NCBI RefSeq assembly: GCF_042648405.1
Contig: NZ_JBHRXV010000001.1
Coordinates: forward strand, 310,001 to 374,000
DNA: 64,000 bases
Source: Sphingoaurantiacus capsulatus
GTDB lineage: Bacteria > Pseudomonadota > Alphaproteobacteria > Sphingomonadales > Sphingomonadaceae
Reading direction: 5' to 3'
A model generated the notes under the pieces. It saw only the letters and a list, made by a program, of their open reading frames with translations. It made no database searches and was not told where the DNA came from. The position numbers and the translations under genes were made by a program. Numbering within the stretch: the stretch's first letter is position 1; each line of letters starts with the position of its first letter. Positions 24,126 through 31,019 of this stretch are shown one piece after another.

Positions 24126-24305
24126 TTATGCGGGGGTTTCGGGCGGCTTCGCTTTCGGTTTCACATCGCCGAGAAACGGGTCGATGAACTGCCCGCCCAG
24201 GCTCGGCGCCACCTCGCCGTCGATGCCATATGCCGGCGTGGAGGTCAGCCATTCGATCGGCCCGAAGCGCCAGCGCACCTTGGCGTGGATGAACAAGCTC
24301 CCCAT
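24126..24305 (-). CDS. hypothetical protein, 59 aa
   Basis: A 59-aa frame from ATG 24305 (MGSLFIHAKVRWRFGPIEWL) to stop 24126, ending in a Lys/Pro-rich tail (DVKPKAKPPETPA). The aromatic N-terminal half suggests a small folded domain. It lies between the portal-side small gene and the divergent DUF1801 gene. I do not recognise it; it could belong to the phage cassette or to the inserted segment. Confidence 0.45.
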   Translation of the reverse strand: MGSLFIHAKVRWRFGPIEWLTSTPAYGIDGEVAPSLGGQFIDPFLGDVKPKAKPPETPA

Positions 24306-24359
24306 CGCGCCCTTTCCGCGCGCCGCGCCGCTGCGGCGAGGAGATGCTAAACCGGTCCC

Positions 24360-24731
24360 ATGACCGACTCGCCCGCCGTCGTCGCCTGGCTCACCCCGCT
24401 CGCGCCCGAGCTTCGCGCCGCCATCGATACCCTGCGTGCCGCCGTCGCCGCGGCCTCGCCGGCGCTCGTCGAAACCATCAAGTGGAACGCGCCCAGCTTC
24501 GCGCTGGACGGCGAGGACCGGGCGACGCTGAACCTCGGCCCCAAGGGCAGCCTGCGCCTCATCCTGCATCGCGGCGCCCGCGCGCCCGCCGGCTTCAGCT
24601 TCGACGACCCGGGCGGCCTCGCGAAATGGCCGAGCCCCGATCGCGGCGTGCTCAGTTTCAGGGATGGCGCCGACGTCGCGGCGAAGGCACCCGCCGTCAC
24701 CGATCTCGTGCTTCGCTGGCTGTCCGCCTAG
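24360..24731 (+). CDS. DUF1801 domain protein (YdhG-like)
   Basis: A 123-aa protein beginning MTDSPAVVAWLTPLAPELRA. The pattern A-x-x-x-L-R-x-x-V with E-T-I-K-W-N-A-P-S-F, then NLGPKGSLRLILHRGAR and ending DLVLRWLSA, is that of the DUF1801 (iron chaperone Frataxin-like YdhG) superfamily. It is on the plus strand, convergent with the transporter gene (overlapping 4 bp at the 3' ends), and is an unexpected chromosomal-type gene between terL and portal. Confidence 0.8.
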   Translation: MTDSPAVVAWLTPLAPELRAAIDTLRAAVAAASPALVETIKWNAPSFALDGEDRATLNLGPKGSLRLILHRGARAPAGFSFDDPGGLAKWPSPDRGVLSFRDGADVAAKAPAVTDLVLRWLSA

Positions 24732-25618
24732 CTGCGCTCGCGCAGCAGGTTGGTCAGCGGCCCCACGCGCCGCGTGCGCAGCGCGACGATCAGCACGCCG
24801 CACAGCGCCAGCACGGCGCCGATGCCCATGCGCAGGTCGAAGCGGTCGTGGGTGATCAGCACGCCGAAGCCGATGGTGGCGAGCGGCGCCATCAGGGTCA
24901 GCGGCGAGATCAGATTGGCCTCGTACCGCTGGATCAGCCGGTAATAGGCGGTGTGCGAGATCACCGAGACGATCAGCGCGGAAAACAGCAGCGCCGCGAC
25001 GAACGGCCAGCCCGCCGCCGTCATCGTTGCCGCCTGCCCCGTTTCGAACAGCAGCGACGCCGGCAGCAGCGCCGCGAAGGAGGTGAACCCCACCCACGCC
25101 TGGAAACGCAGCGGCTGGATTTCCTCCATCTGCTTCATCAACACCGCGCCCGTCGATCCCGCGACCGCGGCGGCCGCGACGAACCACAGGCCCTTCGATA
25201 GCGACAGGCCATCGGGGTTCCAGATCACGACCAGCGCCCCGGTCAGGGTCATCAGAATGCCAAGCCACCGCCGCCACGCGATTTTCTCGTTCAACACGAT
25301 AATGGACAGCAGCGTGGTGAACGGCACCCCGACCTGCACGACGATGGCGGCGGCCGACGGGCTCGCCGTCTGCAGCCCGACGAACAGCAGCGCGAAATTG
25401 CCCGCCCCCATCAGCGCGGCGATCAGCAGCAGCCGCCCCAGCGGCTTCGGCGCCGGCAGCAGCCACGGCAAGGTCACCAGCGCCACCAGCGCGAAGCGCA
25501 GCGCCCCGAACGCGAACGGCGGCACCGCCCAATGCGCCACCACGATCTTGCTGACGACGTTCGCCAGCCCCCAGACGAGGCAGATGCCGACAAGGATCAG
25601 GAAGTCGCGCGGCGACAA
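24728..25618 (-). CDS. EamA/DMT-family transporter (10 TM)
   Basis: A 296-aa membrane protein starting at TTG 25618 with GGGAG seven bases upstream. It has two EamA repeats: FLILVGICLVWGLANVVSKI at the start and LWFVAAAAVAGSTGAVLMKQ in the second half, ten hydrophobic segments in all, and a basic tail. The family exports metabolites or amino acids; the substrate cannot be told. It interrupts the terL-portal module in the phage transcription direction, so it may be a phage-carried cargo gene or a later insertion. Confidence 0.85.
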   Translation of the reverse strand: MSPRDFLILVGICLVWGLANVVSKIVVAHWAVPPFAFGALRFALVALVTLPWLLPAPKPLGRLLLIAALMGAGNFALLFVGLQTASPSAAAIVVQVGVPFTTLLSIIVLNEKIAWRRWLGILMTLTGALVVIWNPDGLSLSKGLWFVAAAAVAGSTGAVLMKQMEEIQPLRFQAWVGFTSFAALLPASLLFETGQAATMTAAGWPFVAALLFSALIVSVISHTAYYRLIQRYEANLISPLTLMAPLATIGFGVLITHDRFDLRMGIGAVLALCGVLIVALRTRRVGPLTNLLRERS

Positions 25619-25833
25619 GGGGCGGCTCCCGGCAAAAGGACGAAGGATCAGCGATGCGTTAGCCGCCCCTCCGCCGGGTCACAACCTAGGCATTCTTCGG
25701 CGTGGCCAAGTTCATGCACCCCGCCCGCCGCGCCCCAAGCCCGCGTCCCGCGCCCGTCCTACGCTCGCAGCTCGCACGCCCCGGCACGCCCGCCGCCCGC
25801 CGCCCGCCGCCCGCCGCTCGCGCCCACCCAATC

Positions 25834-25901
25834 CGTCATACCGGCGAAAGCCGGTATCCAGACAACCGCCCGGCTGGATTCCGGCTTTCGCCGGAATGAC
25901 G
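25834..25901. repeat. REPIN-like palindromic repeat
   Basis: Paired CCGGCGAAAGCCGG arms with a GC-rich centre. The right arm has ATTCCGG in place of ATACCGG. It fills much of the gap between the transporter gene and the end of terL; the rest of that gap (25619-25934) is low-complexity CCCGCCG sequence with no gene seen. Confidence 0.9.
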
Positions 25902-25934
25902 GGACGGGTGGGCGGCACCAACGGGCCGCAGGCC

Positions 25935-27362
25935 CTACAAATTCGCCAGCGTATACGCCGACCCCAGGGTCAGCTCGTTGATCGCATCGGCCAGCGCGTC
26001 GACCCAATCATCGTGCCGTCCGGCCGGAAACGCCTCAAGCTCGTCGAGCAGCTCGTCGTTCCACGCGGCCCGCACCAGCCGGATGTTCCCCGCCTCCGCC
26101 TGCGCCGACGCCGGTCCCGCGCGCGAAACCTTGTCGCCGCTCGGAATCACGGCGTGCACCTCATGCCCGGCGAGTTTGCGCACATAGGTGTCCGCCTGCG
26201 CCTTGCCCGCCTGCCCCGGGTCCTGCGGCAGCCGGATCGCCACGCCCACCCCGTCCTGCGCCGCGGTGTTCAGGATCGCATTCTCCACCGCCGCCGGCGT
26301 CCCGCGCAGCCGCATCGCCGTCTCAATGTAGAATGTCCCCGCCCGCCCGTCGCTGGCATCGGGCACCCGCCGCACCCGCACGCAGGCGGTCCAGTCGGGG
26401 TCGTGGCCAATCGCCTTCTTCTCGGTCGCCGCCAGATCCCAGCTGCGCACCACCCGGCCCCCGCCGGGCACCGCGTCGACCAACGGAAACCACTCACGCC
26501 GGAACAGCGCGCGCGCCGCGGCGCGCACCTTCCAGTTGCCGAGCAGCAGCCGCTCGCGCTCGACCGGCGGCAGTGCCTCGAGATTGGCGCGATAGTCGGG
26601 ATCGGCCTCTTCCAGAATGCCGTTGTCGGACAAGTTCGCCGGCACGAAAGTCAGCGACTTCGGCCGCGCCGCCGGGTGAAGCGCCTTCAGCTCATCCGCG
26701 CTGTCCGCCCACACCAGCCGGCCGCCGATCCGCGCGAACCAGCGCACCACCCCGGCGCGCTCGGCACACGCCAGCCCCGTTACCGGATCGATCCACCAGC
26801 CGATCAGCTTCGCCACCCAGCTGTCGGCATCGGGGTTGGTCGTCGCCCGCACATAGGGCTTCACGCCGCTGGTCGATCGGTTGCGGCTGAGCATGTACCA
26901 GAATTGCTGCTCGCTGAAGTGCGTCAGCTCGTCGAACCCCAGGAACGCCATCTGCGCGCCCTGATAATTGAGCACCGTCGCATCATTCTCCAGATGCGCG
27001 AACGACAGCGAGGCGCCGCTCGGGAACCGCCATTCGAGCACATGGCTCTTCGGCTTGCCGCCGAGCTGCGGGTAGAGCTTCATGCTCTCGTCCCACAGCC
27101 CCCCCTCGTTCCTGACCTGCACGGTGGTCCGCCGGAAGATCACGCCCCCGAAGCTGCCGTTCGCCACATGCCGCAACGGCTGCGCCAGCAGCGCCCAGCT
27201 CTTCCCCCCGCCCGCCGCCCCGCCATAGATGGCGATGTCCGCCTCCACGCCCAGGAACGCCGCCTGCGGCCCCGGCTGCGGCGTGATCTCGGCATCGGCA
27301 AGGGTCGGCGGCGGCGGCGCCTCGCCGAACAGATCGGCCTCGCGCGGATCGGCACGCTTCAT
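25935..27362 (-). CDS. terL: phage terminase large subunit
   Basis: A 475-aa protein with start taken at ATG 27362. The ATPase domain has Walker A IYGGAAGGGKSWALL near residues 46-60 and Walker B MAFLGFDELTHF with DE near 144, the glutamate of the packaging motor. The C-terminal nuclease part has VRSWDLAATEKK (RNase H-like first Asp) and GRHDDWVDALADAI (last Asp pair). It packages DNA into proheads through the portal. No recognisable small subunit is adjacent. Start lacks a strong ribosome site; the frame is open to 27659 but the extension is not protein-like. Confidence 0.9.
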   Translation of the reverse strand: MKRADPREADLFGEAPPPPTLADAEITPQPGPQAAFLGVEADIAIYGGAAGGGKSWALLAQPLRHVANGSFGGVIFRRTTVQVRNEGGLWDESMKLYPQLGGKPKSHVLEWRFPSGASLSFAHLENDATVLNYQGAQMAFLGFDELTHFSEQQFWYMLSRNRSTSGVKPYVRATTNPDADSWVAKLIGWWIDPVTGLACAERAGVVRWFARIGGRLVWADSADELKALHPAARPKSLTFVPANLSDNGILEEADPDYRANLEALPPVERERLLLGNWKVRAAARALFRREWFPLVDAVPGGGRVVRSWDLAATEKKAIGHDPDWTACVRVRRVPDASDGRAGTFYIETAMRLRGTPAAVENAILNTAAQDGVGVAIRLPQDPGQAGKAQADTYVRKLAGHEVHAVIPSGDKVSRAGPASAQAEAGNIRLVRAAWNDELLDELEAFPAGRHDDWVDALADAINELTLGSAYTLANL

Positions 27363-27370
27363 CCGCGCGA

Positions 27371-27403
27371 CGATAGGAAAGCGCCCGTCCCGCCAACAGG
27401 TTC
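27371..27403 (-). promoter_or_regulatory. bipartite phage motif, copy g (before terL)
   Basis: GAACCTGTT at 27403-27395, 18-nt spacer, CTATCG at 27376-27371 on the minus strand, 9 bp before the terL ATG. The second half equals that of copy f. The first half keeps GAACCT but differs in its last three bases. The short distance implies a leaderless terL message or a start further in. Confidence 0.5.
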
Positions 27404-27552
27404 GCCCTGAAACGACAACGCCCGCCGCGGACGGGTCCGGGGCGGGCACGTAAACATCTAGCGGGCCAAGCTCTGGAAGCGGCGGAAATCCTAGGTTTTT
27501 GACAAACGGGGCCGGTCGCCAATTGTGAGATTCTGTAGGACCTACCGACGCT

Positions 27553-27700
27553 GAAAACGAAAAGACGCCCGTCACCGTGGGAGGAGTGACGGGCGTCGAA
27601 TCTCGCCTCTTACGAGGGTTCTCTGTACGCAGCCTGGCGAAACACTGCCGGGCACCCACCGCTCCGAATACAGCCGGGCGGATGCGTAATGAACGACCCT
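27553..27700 (-). ncRNA. candidate small RNA with anti-Shine-Dalgarno terminator loop
   Basis: No protein frame explains this stretch, yet on the minus strand it ends in a perfect intrinsic terminator whose loop reads TCCTCCCACG, able to pair with ribosome-binding sites. About 25 bases before it is a CCTC-GTAA-GAGG hairpin with a GNRA tetraloop. Exposed UCCUCCC loops in terminator hairpins are a known hallmark of several alphaproteobacterial trans-acting sRNAs. The 5' end is not determined; 27700 is a guess at the dyad region. Not matched to a specific Rfam family. Confidence 0.45.
27564..27597 (-). terminator. intrinsic terminator with anti-SD loop
   Basis: Stem GACGCCCGTCAC / GTGACGGGCGTC (12 bp, perfect) around a 10-base loop, followed on the minus strand by TTTTCGTTTTC. 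It ends the candidate RNA above and also insulates the phage operon, whose first gene begins 200 bp further along. Confidence 0.8.
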
Positions 27701-27735
27701 AACCTAGGTTGGTTCCAAAACCGCAAATCGGAACC
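27701..27735. promoter_or_regulatory. paired dyads upstream of candidate sRNA
   Basis: A perfect palindrome AACCTAGGTT at 27701-27710 abuts an inverted repeat GGTTCC ... GGAACC (27711-27716 and 27730-27735, 13-bp spacer). Such adjacent dyads suggest a transcription factor site in the 490-bp non-coding region upstream of terL (27363-27851). The rest of the region has only a TTGACA box at 27496 on the plus strand. Confidence 0.4.
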
Positions 27736-27851
27736 TCGGCAGCCGCCGATCATTGAATCCCAAGTCAAGTGTAGTTGCGGAAGCGTAAGTAGTTTTGTCC
27801 CAGCGTTATCTTCTTGAGCGCGAGTTTTTGCGCAGCGAGCATGATCGCACG

Positions 27852-27968
27852 ATGCCCGTCCGCCTACTGGTGGTCGGCGCGCTGCTCGGCTTTGCCTTCG
27901 GCGTAAAGGCCGGCGACCGCGCGCTCGACGATCTGATCCGGCGGCTGGAGAACATCCGGGACCGGTAG
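27852..27968 (+). CDS. small membrane-type protein (38 aa)
   Basis: A 38-codon frame encoding MPVRLLVVGALLGFAFGVKA and a charged helix DDLIRRLENIRDR. One short hydrophobic segment followed by a charged amphipathic tail is a common layout for small membrane proteins. An ATG at 27841 in another frame is nearby. No strong ribosome site. Function unknown. Confidence 0.4.
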   Translation: MPVRLLVVGALLGFAFGVKAGDRALDDLIRRLENIRDR

Positions 27969-28049
27969 ATGCCTCCCCGACCCACCGTCCTGTCGCCCCC
28001 CATCATGCGTCGTCCGGGGATCGCTCACCCCCTCGCCCCACTCCCAATC

Positions 28050-28117
28050 CGTCATGCCGGCGAAAGCCGGTATCCAGTCAGGCGGTGGTCTGGATACCGG
28101 CTTTCGCCGGCATGACG
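28050..28117. repeat. REPIN-like palindromic repeat
   Basis: Inverted arms GTCATGCCGGCGAAAGCCGG and complement. It has GCCGG in the first arm, like the copy at 62945. It occupies the gap between the 38-aa ORF and the TetR gene. Confidence 0.9.
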
Positions 28118-28182
28118 GATAGTGGACACGGATGCGAGTGCGAGTGCGGGCGCCCGCGAAACGCGAGTGGAGCGGCGCGCAC

Positions 28183-28773
28183 CTACCCCGCCGGCAACGC
28201 CGCGATGTACGCCTCCATCAACCGCACGATCTCATCCTCGAGGGCGTCCGGGTCGAGCGCTAGCGACGGCTCTGCCGCCGCCGCGCGCAGCAGGCTGATC
28301 GCCGCGTGCGTCAGCACGAACGCCCGCTCGGGCGTCAGTTCGATGTCCAGCCGCGCCTTGCCCGCGATCGCCGCCAGAAACGCCTCATGGTGCCTCGCCA
28401 ACGCCGCGCCATCCCTGGCGAACATCGCGCCAAGCAGTGCCGTCTGCGTCTCCGGCGTCCCTTCGAAACTCTGCGTCAGCGCCCGCACGATCGTCCGTAC
28501 GCTGCCCAGCCCCGGCCGCTCGATCACCGTCCGCGCGATCTCCTCGCGCACCGCTGCCGCGCGCCGGTCGGCGAGCGCCGCCAGCACGTCCGCCTTGCTG
28601 TCGAAATATTGGTAGAGCGTGCCGATGCTCACCCCCGCGCGCTGTGCGATGCGATTGGTGGTTAGCGCCGCGACGCCGTCGGCGGTCAGAAGCTGAAGCC
28701 CCGCCTCGAGGATCGCATCTACCGTCGCGGCCGCCCGCGCCTGTGTCGGCGAACGCCTTTTGTTTCCAGCCAC
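28183..28773 (-). CDS. TetR-family transcriptional regulator
   Basis: A 196-aa protein from GTG 28773, chosen because AGGAG lies 7-8 bp upstream; the frame is open far beyond but that part is antisense to the neighbouring gene. The N-terminal helix-turn-helix reads AILEAGLQLLTADGVAALTT NRIAQRAGVSIGTLYQYF in two parts, the classic TetR pattern. The C-terminal 120 residues are a helical ligand domain. It is divergent from the DUF2236 oxygenase gene, 111 bp apart, and probably represses it and itself. Confidence 0.9.
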   Translation of the reverse strand: MAGNKRRSPTQARAAATVDAILEAGLQLLTADGVAALTTNRIAQRAGVSIGTLYQYFDSKADVLAALADRRAAAVREEIARTVIERPGLGSVRTIVRALTQSFEGTPETQTALLGAMFARDGAALARHHEAFLAAIAGKARLDIELTPERAFVLTHAAISLLRAAAAEPSLALDPDALEDEIVRLMEAYIAALPAG

Positions 28774-28884
28774 TTGGCTCTCCTGTTCCCCTGCTTGCCG
28801 CCCAGGCGGCAAAGGCGAGTAGAAACCTGAGCAACCCTCACATATCTTGGTGCCTGAGTTCAAGCACCGACAGGATCGACCCCG

Positions 28885-30216
28885 ATGGACACCTCGCTCG
28901 AAGCCGTCCGCGCCCGCGTGCTTTCGCAGGCCGAGCGCATGCCCGCCCTCTACGGCCGCTTCGACTTCGATGCGCTGCCCGAGCGGTTCACCGAGGATTC
29001 CAGCTTCGCCGTCGTCCGCGACCGCGCCCCCGGCGGCGTGCAGGTCACCGACGAGGATCTGGAGCGCGTCCGCCACTACACGATGCTCGGCGATGTGGTC
29101 GCCGACGCCTATGCCGCGCTGCTGCCCAAATACGGCTTCCGCCCGCTGATCGACATGCTGGTCACCGCCTGTGAAAAGGGCCTCGACGCCGTCCCCGACG
29201 CGCCCGCCGAACTCACCGCCTTCATCGCCGCGATGGAGGCGACGCCCGACTGGGTCGACATGGACATGGTGCGCAAAGGCGCAGCGCTCGAACTGAACGG
29301 CACCGCCAACCTCGCGCCCTTCGCGATCCGCGGCGCCTTCATCGCCACCTTCCTCAACAAATATTCGGCGCTGCCGATGGCGCTGACCGGCACGCTCGGC
29401 CATTCGTCGGCCGCCCGCCGCGTCAACGAGACCGCGACCTTCTTCTCCACCACCATCCTGCCCGGCGCGCTCGAACGCCATGGCGAGGGCTTCAAGGCGG
29501 CGGCGATGGTGCGGCTGATGCACTCGATGGTGCGCATCAACGCGTTGCGCTCGGGCAAGTGGGACGCCAGCGTCTACGGCATGCCGATCCCGCAGGTCGA
29601 CCAGATGCCCGCCGGCCTCATCGGCGTGTTCCTGCTGAGCTTCCAGATGATCCGCGAAGGCCGCCGCCAGTTCACGGCCGAGGAGCGCGCCAAGGTCGAG
29701 CTCGCCCGCTACCGCTGCTTCCTGCTCGGCCTTCCCGAGGATCTGCTCGCCGACACGCCCGAGGGCGTCGTCCGCCTGATGACCGCGCGCAACTCCACCC
29801 TGCGCGCCGGCTTCGACGACGCCACCTGCGGCGCGCTCATCCGCGCCACGCTCGCCGCCTATCTGCCGCCCGACAAACGCTTGCGGAACCGCCTGTTCGA
29901 CGCCGTCGAGCAGCGCTTCGCCCGCGGCTTCTTCCTCAAGCATTTCCTCGAAGGCGACAACGACCGCGCCAGGGCGATGGGCATCGACATCGGTGTCGTC
30001 GACCGCGCGCTGTTCATCATCGTCGCGCTGTGGATCACCGGCCGCATGGCCTTCTACACCCTCGCCCGCCGCGTGCCGGGGCTGCAAGGCGCCGTCGACG
30101 CCCACCTCGTCCGCCGCGTCCGCCAACTCCTCGCCCGCTACGGCCACGCCGAATTCACCAGCGACGGCGCCGCCTACCGGCCGACCACAGGCGCGCATGC
30201 GGGAGCGCAGGCCTAG
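28885..30216 (+). CDS. oxygenase MpaB family protein (DUF2236)
   Basis: A 443-aa protein (MDTSLEAVRARVLSQAERMP). The central region with KYSALPMALTGTLGHSSAAR, RRVNETATFFSTTILPG and MVRLMHSMVRINALRSGKWD matches DUF2236 proteins, which include the haem-dependent MpaB and the rubber-cleaving Lcp oxygenase. The His in GTLGHSS and in RLMHSM are candidate haem ligands. A hydrophobic segment near residue 375 (LFIIVALWITGRMAFYT) suggests membrane association. Divergent TetR suggests induction by a small hydrophobic compound. Confidence 0.85.
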   Translation: MDTSLEAVRARVLSQAERMPALYGRFDFDALPERFTEDSSFAVVRDRAPGGVQVTDEDLERVRHYTMLGDVVADAYAALLPKYGFRPLIDMLVTACEKGLDAVPDAPAELTAFIAAMEATPDWVDMDMVRKGAALELNGTANLAPFAIRGAFIATFLNKYSALPMALTGTLGHSSAARRVNETATFFSTTILPGALERHGEGFKAAAMVRLMHSMVRINALRSGKWDASVYGMPIPQVDQMPAGLIGVFLLSFQMIREGRRQFTAEERAKVELARYRCFLLGLPEDLLADTPEGVVRLMTARNSTLRAGFDDATCGALIRATLAAYLPPDKRLRNRLFDAVEQRFARGFFLKHFLEGDNDRARAMGIDIGVVDRALFIIVALWITGRMAFYTLARRVPGLQGAVDAHLVRRVRQLLARYGHAEFTSDGAAYRPTTGAHAGAQA

Positions 30217-30258
30217 CCGCTCACCGGCTCAGGACGGGTCGCTCGCCCACCCACCAGC

Positions 30259-30326
30259 CGTCATACCGGCGAAAGCCGGTATCCAGTCGGACGCTGGTCT
30301 GGATACCGGCTTTCGCCGGTATGACG
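30259..30326. repeat. REPIN-like palindromic repeat
   Basis: Standard member: GTCATACCGGCGAAAGCCGG, 20-bp variable centre, inverted second arm. Lies 42 bp after the MpaB gene. Confidence 0.9.
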
Positions 30327-30384
30327 GCTGGTGGAGACGGCCGTTCTCTAAAGCTGAAATCGCGAAGAAGGCGAAGCCCTCGCT

Positions 30385-30488
30385 CGTCATCCCCGCGCAG
30401 GCGGGGACCCAGTCCCCAAACGAAAAGCGCCCGCGAAAGCGGGCACGCTCTTCAATCGGGCTGGGTCCCCGCCTGCGCGGGGATGACG
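30385..30488. repeat. second palindromic repeat type (GTCATCCCCGCG class)
   Basis: Arms GTCATCCCCGCGCAGGCGGG and complement flank a centre that itself has a small inverted repeat GCGCCCGCgaaaGCGGGC. Related to the REPIN class but longer (104 bp). A near copy is at 41018. The gap 30217-30504 holds this and the preceding repeat and no gene. Confidence 0.85.
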
Positions 30489-30504
30489 ACGTGGGAACCG
30501 CCGC

Positions 30505-30663
30505 TCAAACCGGCGTGCGGAACCGTTCGCGCGCGGGGGCCATGTTGCTGATGCGCCGGTTTTGCCACCACAGCCAACCGGCCACGACGACGGCAAACAC
30601 GGCCATCAGCACGATGATCTGGAGCATCGTGGTGGCACCGGTGGGAAGTGCATCGGCGCGCAT
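30505..30663 (-). CDS. small single-pass membrane protein (52 aa)
   Basis: A 52-aa frame from ATG 30663 (an internal ATG at 30627 gives MLQIIVLMAVFAVVVAGWLW). One clear membrane helix is followed by a basic stretch WWQNRRISNMAPARERFRTP. Small membrane proteins of this kind are common in sphingomonads, but no function is known to me. It ends in the edge of the GTCATCCCC repeat region. Confidence 0.5.
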   Translation of the reverse strand: MRADALPTGATTMLQIIVLMAVFAVVVAGWLWWQNRRISNMAPARERFRTPV

Positions 30664-30794
30664 TCTGTCTCCTCTTCGCTGAGGAGACCCCAAGCAGGAA
30701 GCGGACCAGCTTCGAAAAAGCTCTCGATTTCAGATTGATCGACGAAATCGCCGCCCACCGTCGCCGCGAAACTGTAAAGCCGCCCGACGCGCGG

Positions 30795-30965
30795 TCAGGC
30801 GCTGCCCGCCGGCCTTTTCATCACGTCGAGAACCGCCGTCGCCAGCCGCAGATGCTCGAAGGCGGTCGGCGCGAAGCCGTCGGTCAGCCGCATCGCTTCG
30901 CGGGTCAGTTCGGACGCCTTGGCGAGACGGGCGCGTTCTTCATCAGGACTGGCGTGGTTCGGCAT
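30795..30965 (-). CDS. small hypothetical protein (56 aa)
   Basis: A 56-aa frame, ATG 30965 (GGGAG site about 8 bp upstream) to TGA 30795, encoding MPNHASPDEERARLAKASEL and ending LRLATAVLDVMKRPAGSA. It is helical and charged and looks like a real small protein. It lies 55 bp upstream of the end of the GGDEF-EAL gene on the same strand. No family recognised. Confidence 0.5.
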   Translation of the reverse strand: MPNHASPDEERARLAKASELTREAMRLTDGFAPTAFEHLRLATAVLDVMKRPAGSA

Positions 30966-31019
30966 GTGGCACTCCCTCTGCGGACCTAACGGCCAGGGAG
31001 CGCCACAGTTGCCTCGGGG

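Noticed and set aside
27496..27524. Plus-strand TTGACA promoter in the region upstream of terL
   Set aside because: No acceptable -10 at 16-18 nt and no gene downstream on that strand before a hairpin.
28774..30198. Upstream extension of the TetR frame to 30198
   Set aside because: It would run antisense through the whole MpaB gene; GTG 28773 has a proper ribosome site and yields a normal-length TetR protein.
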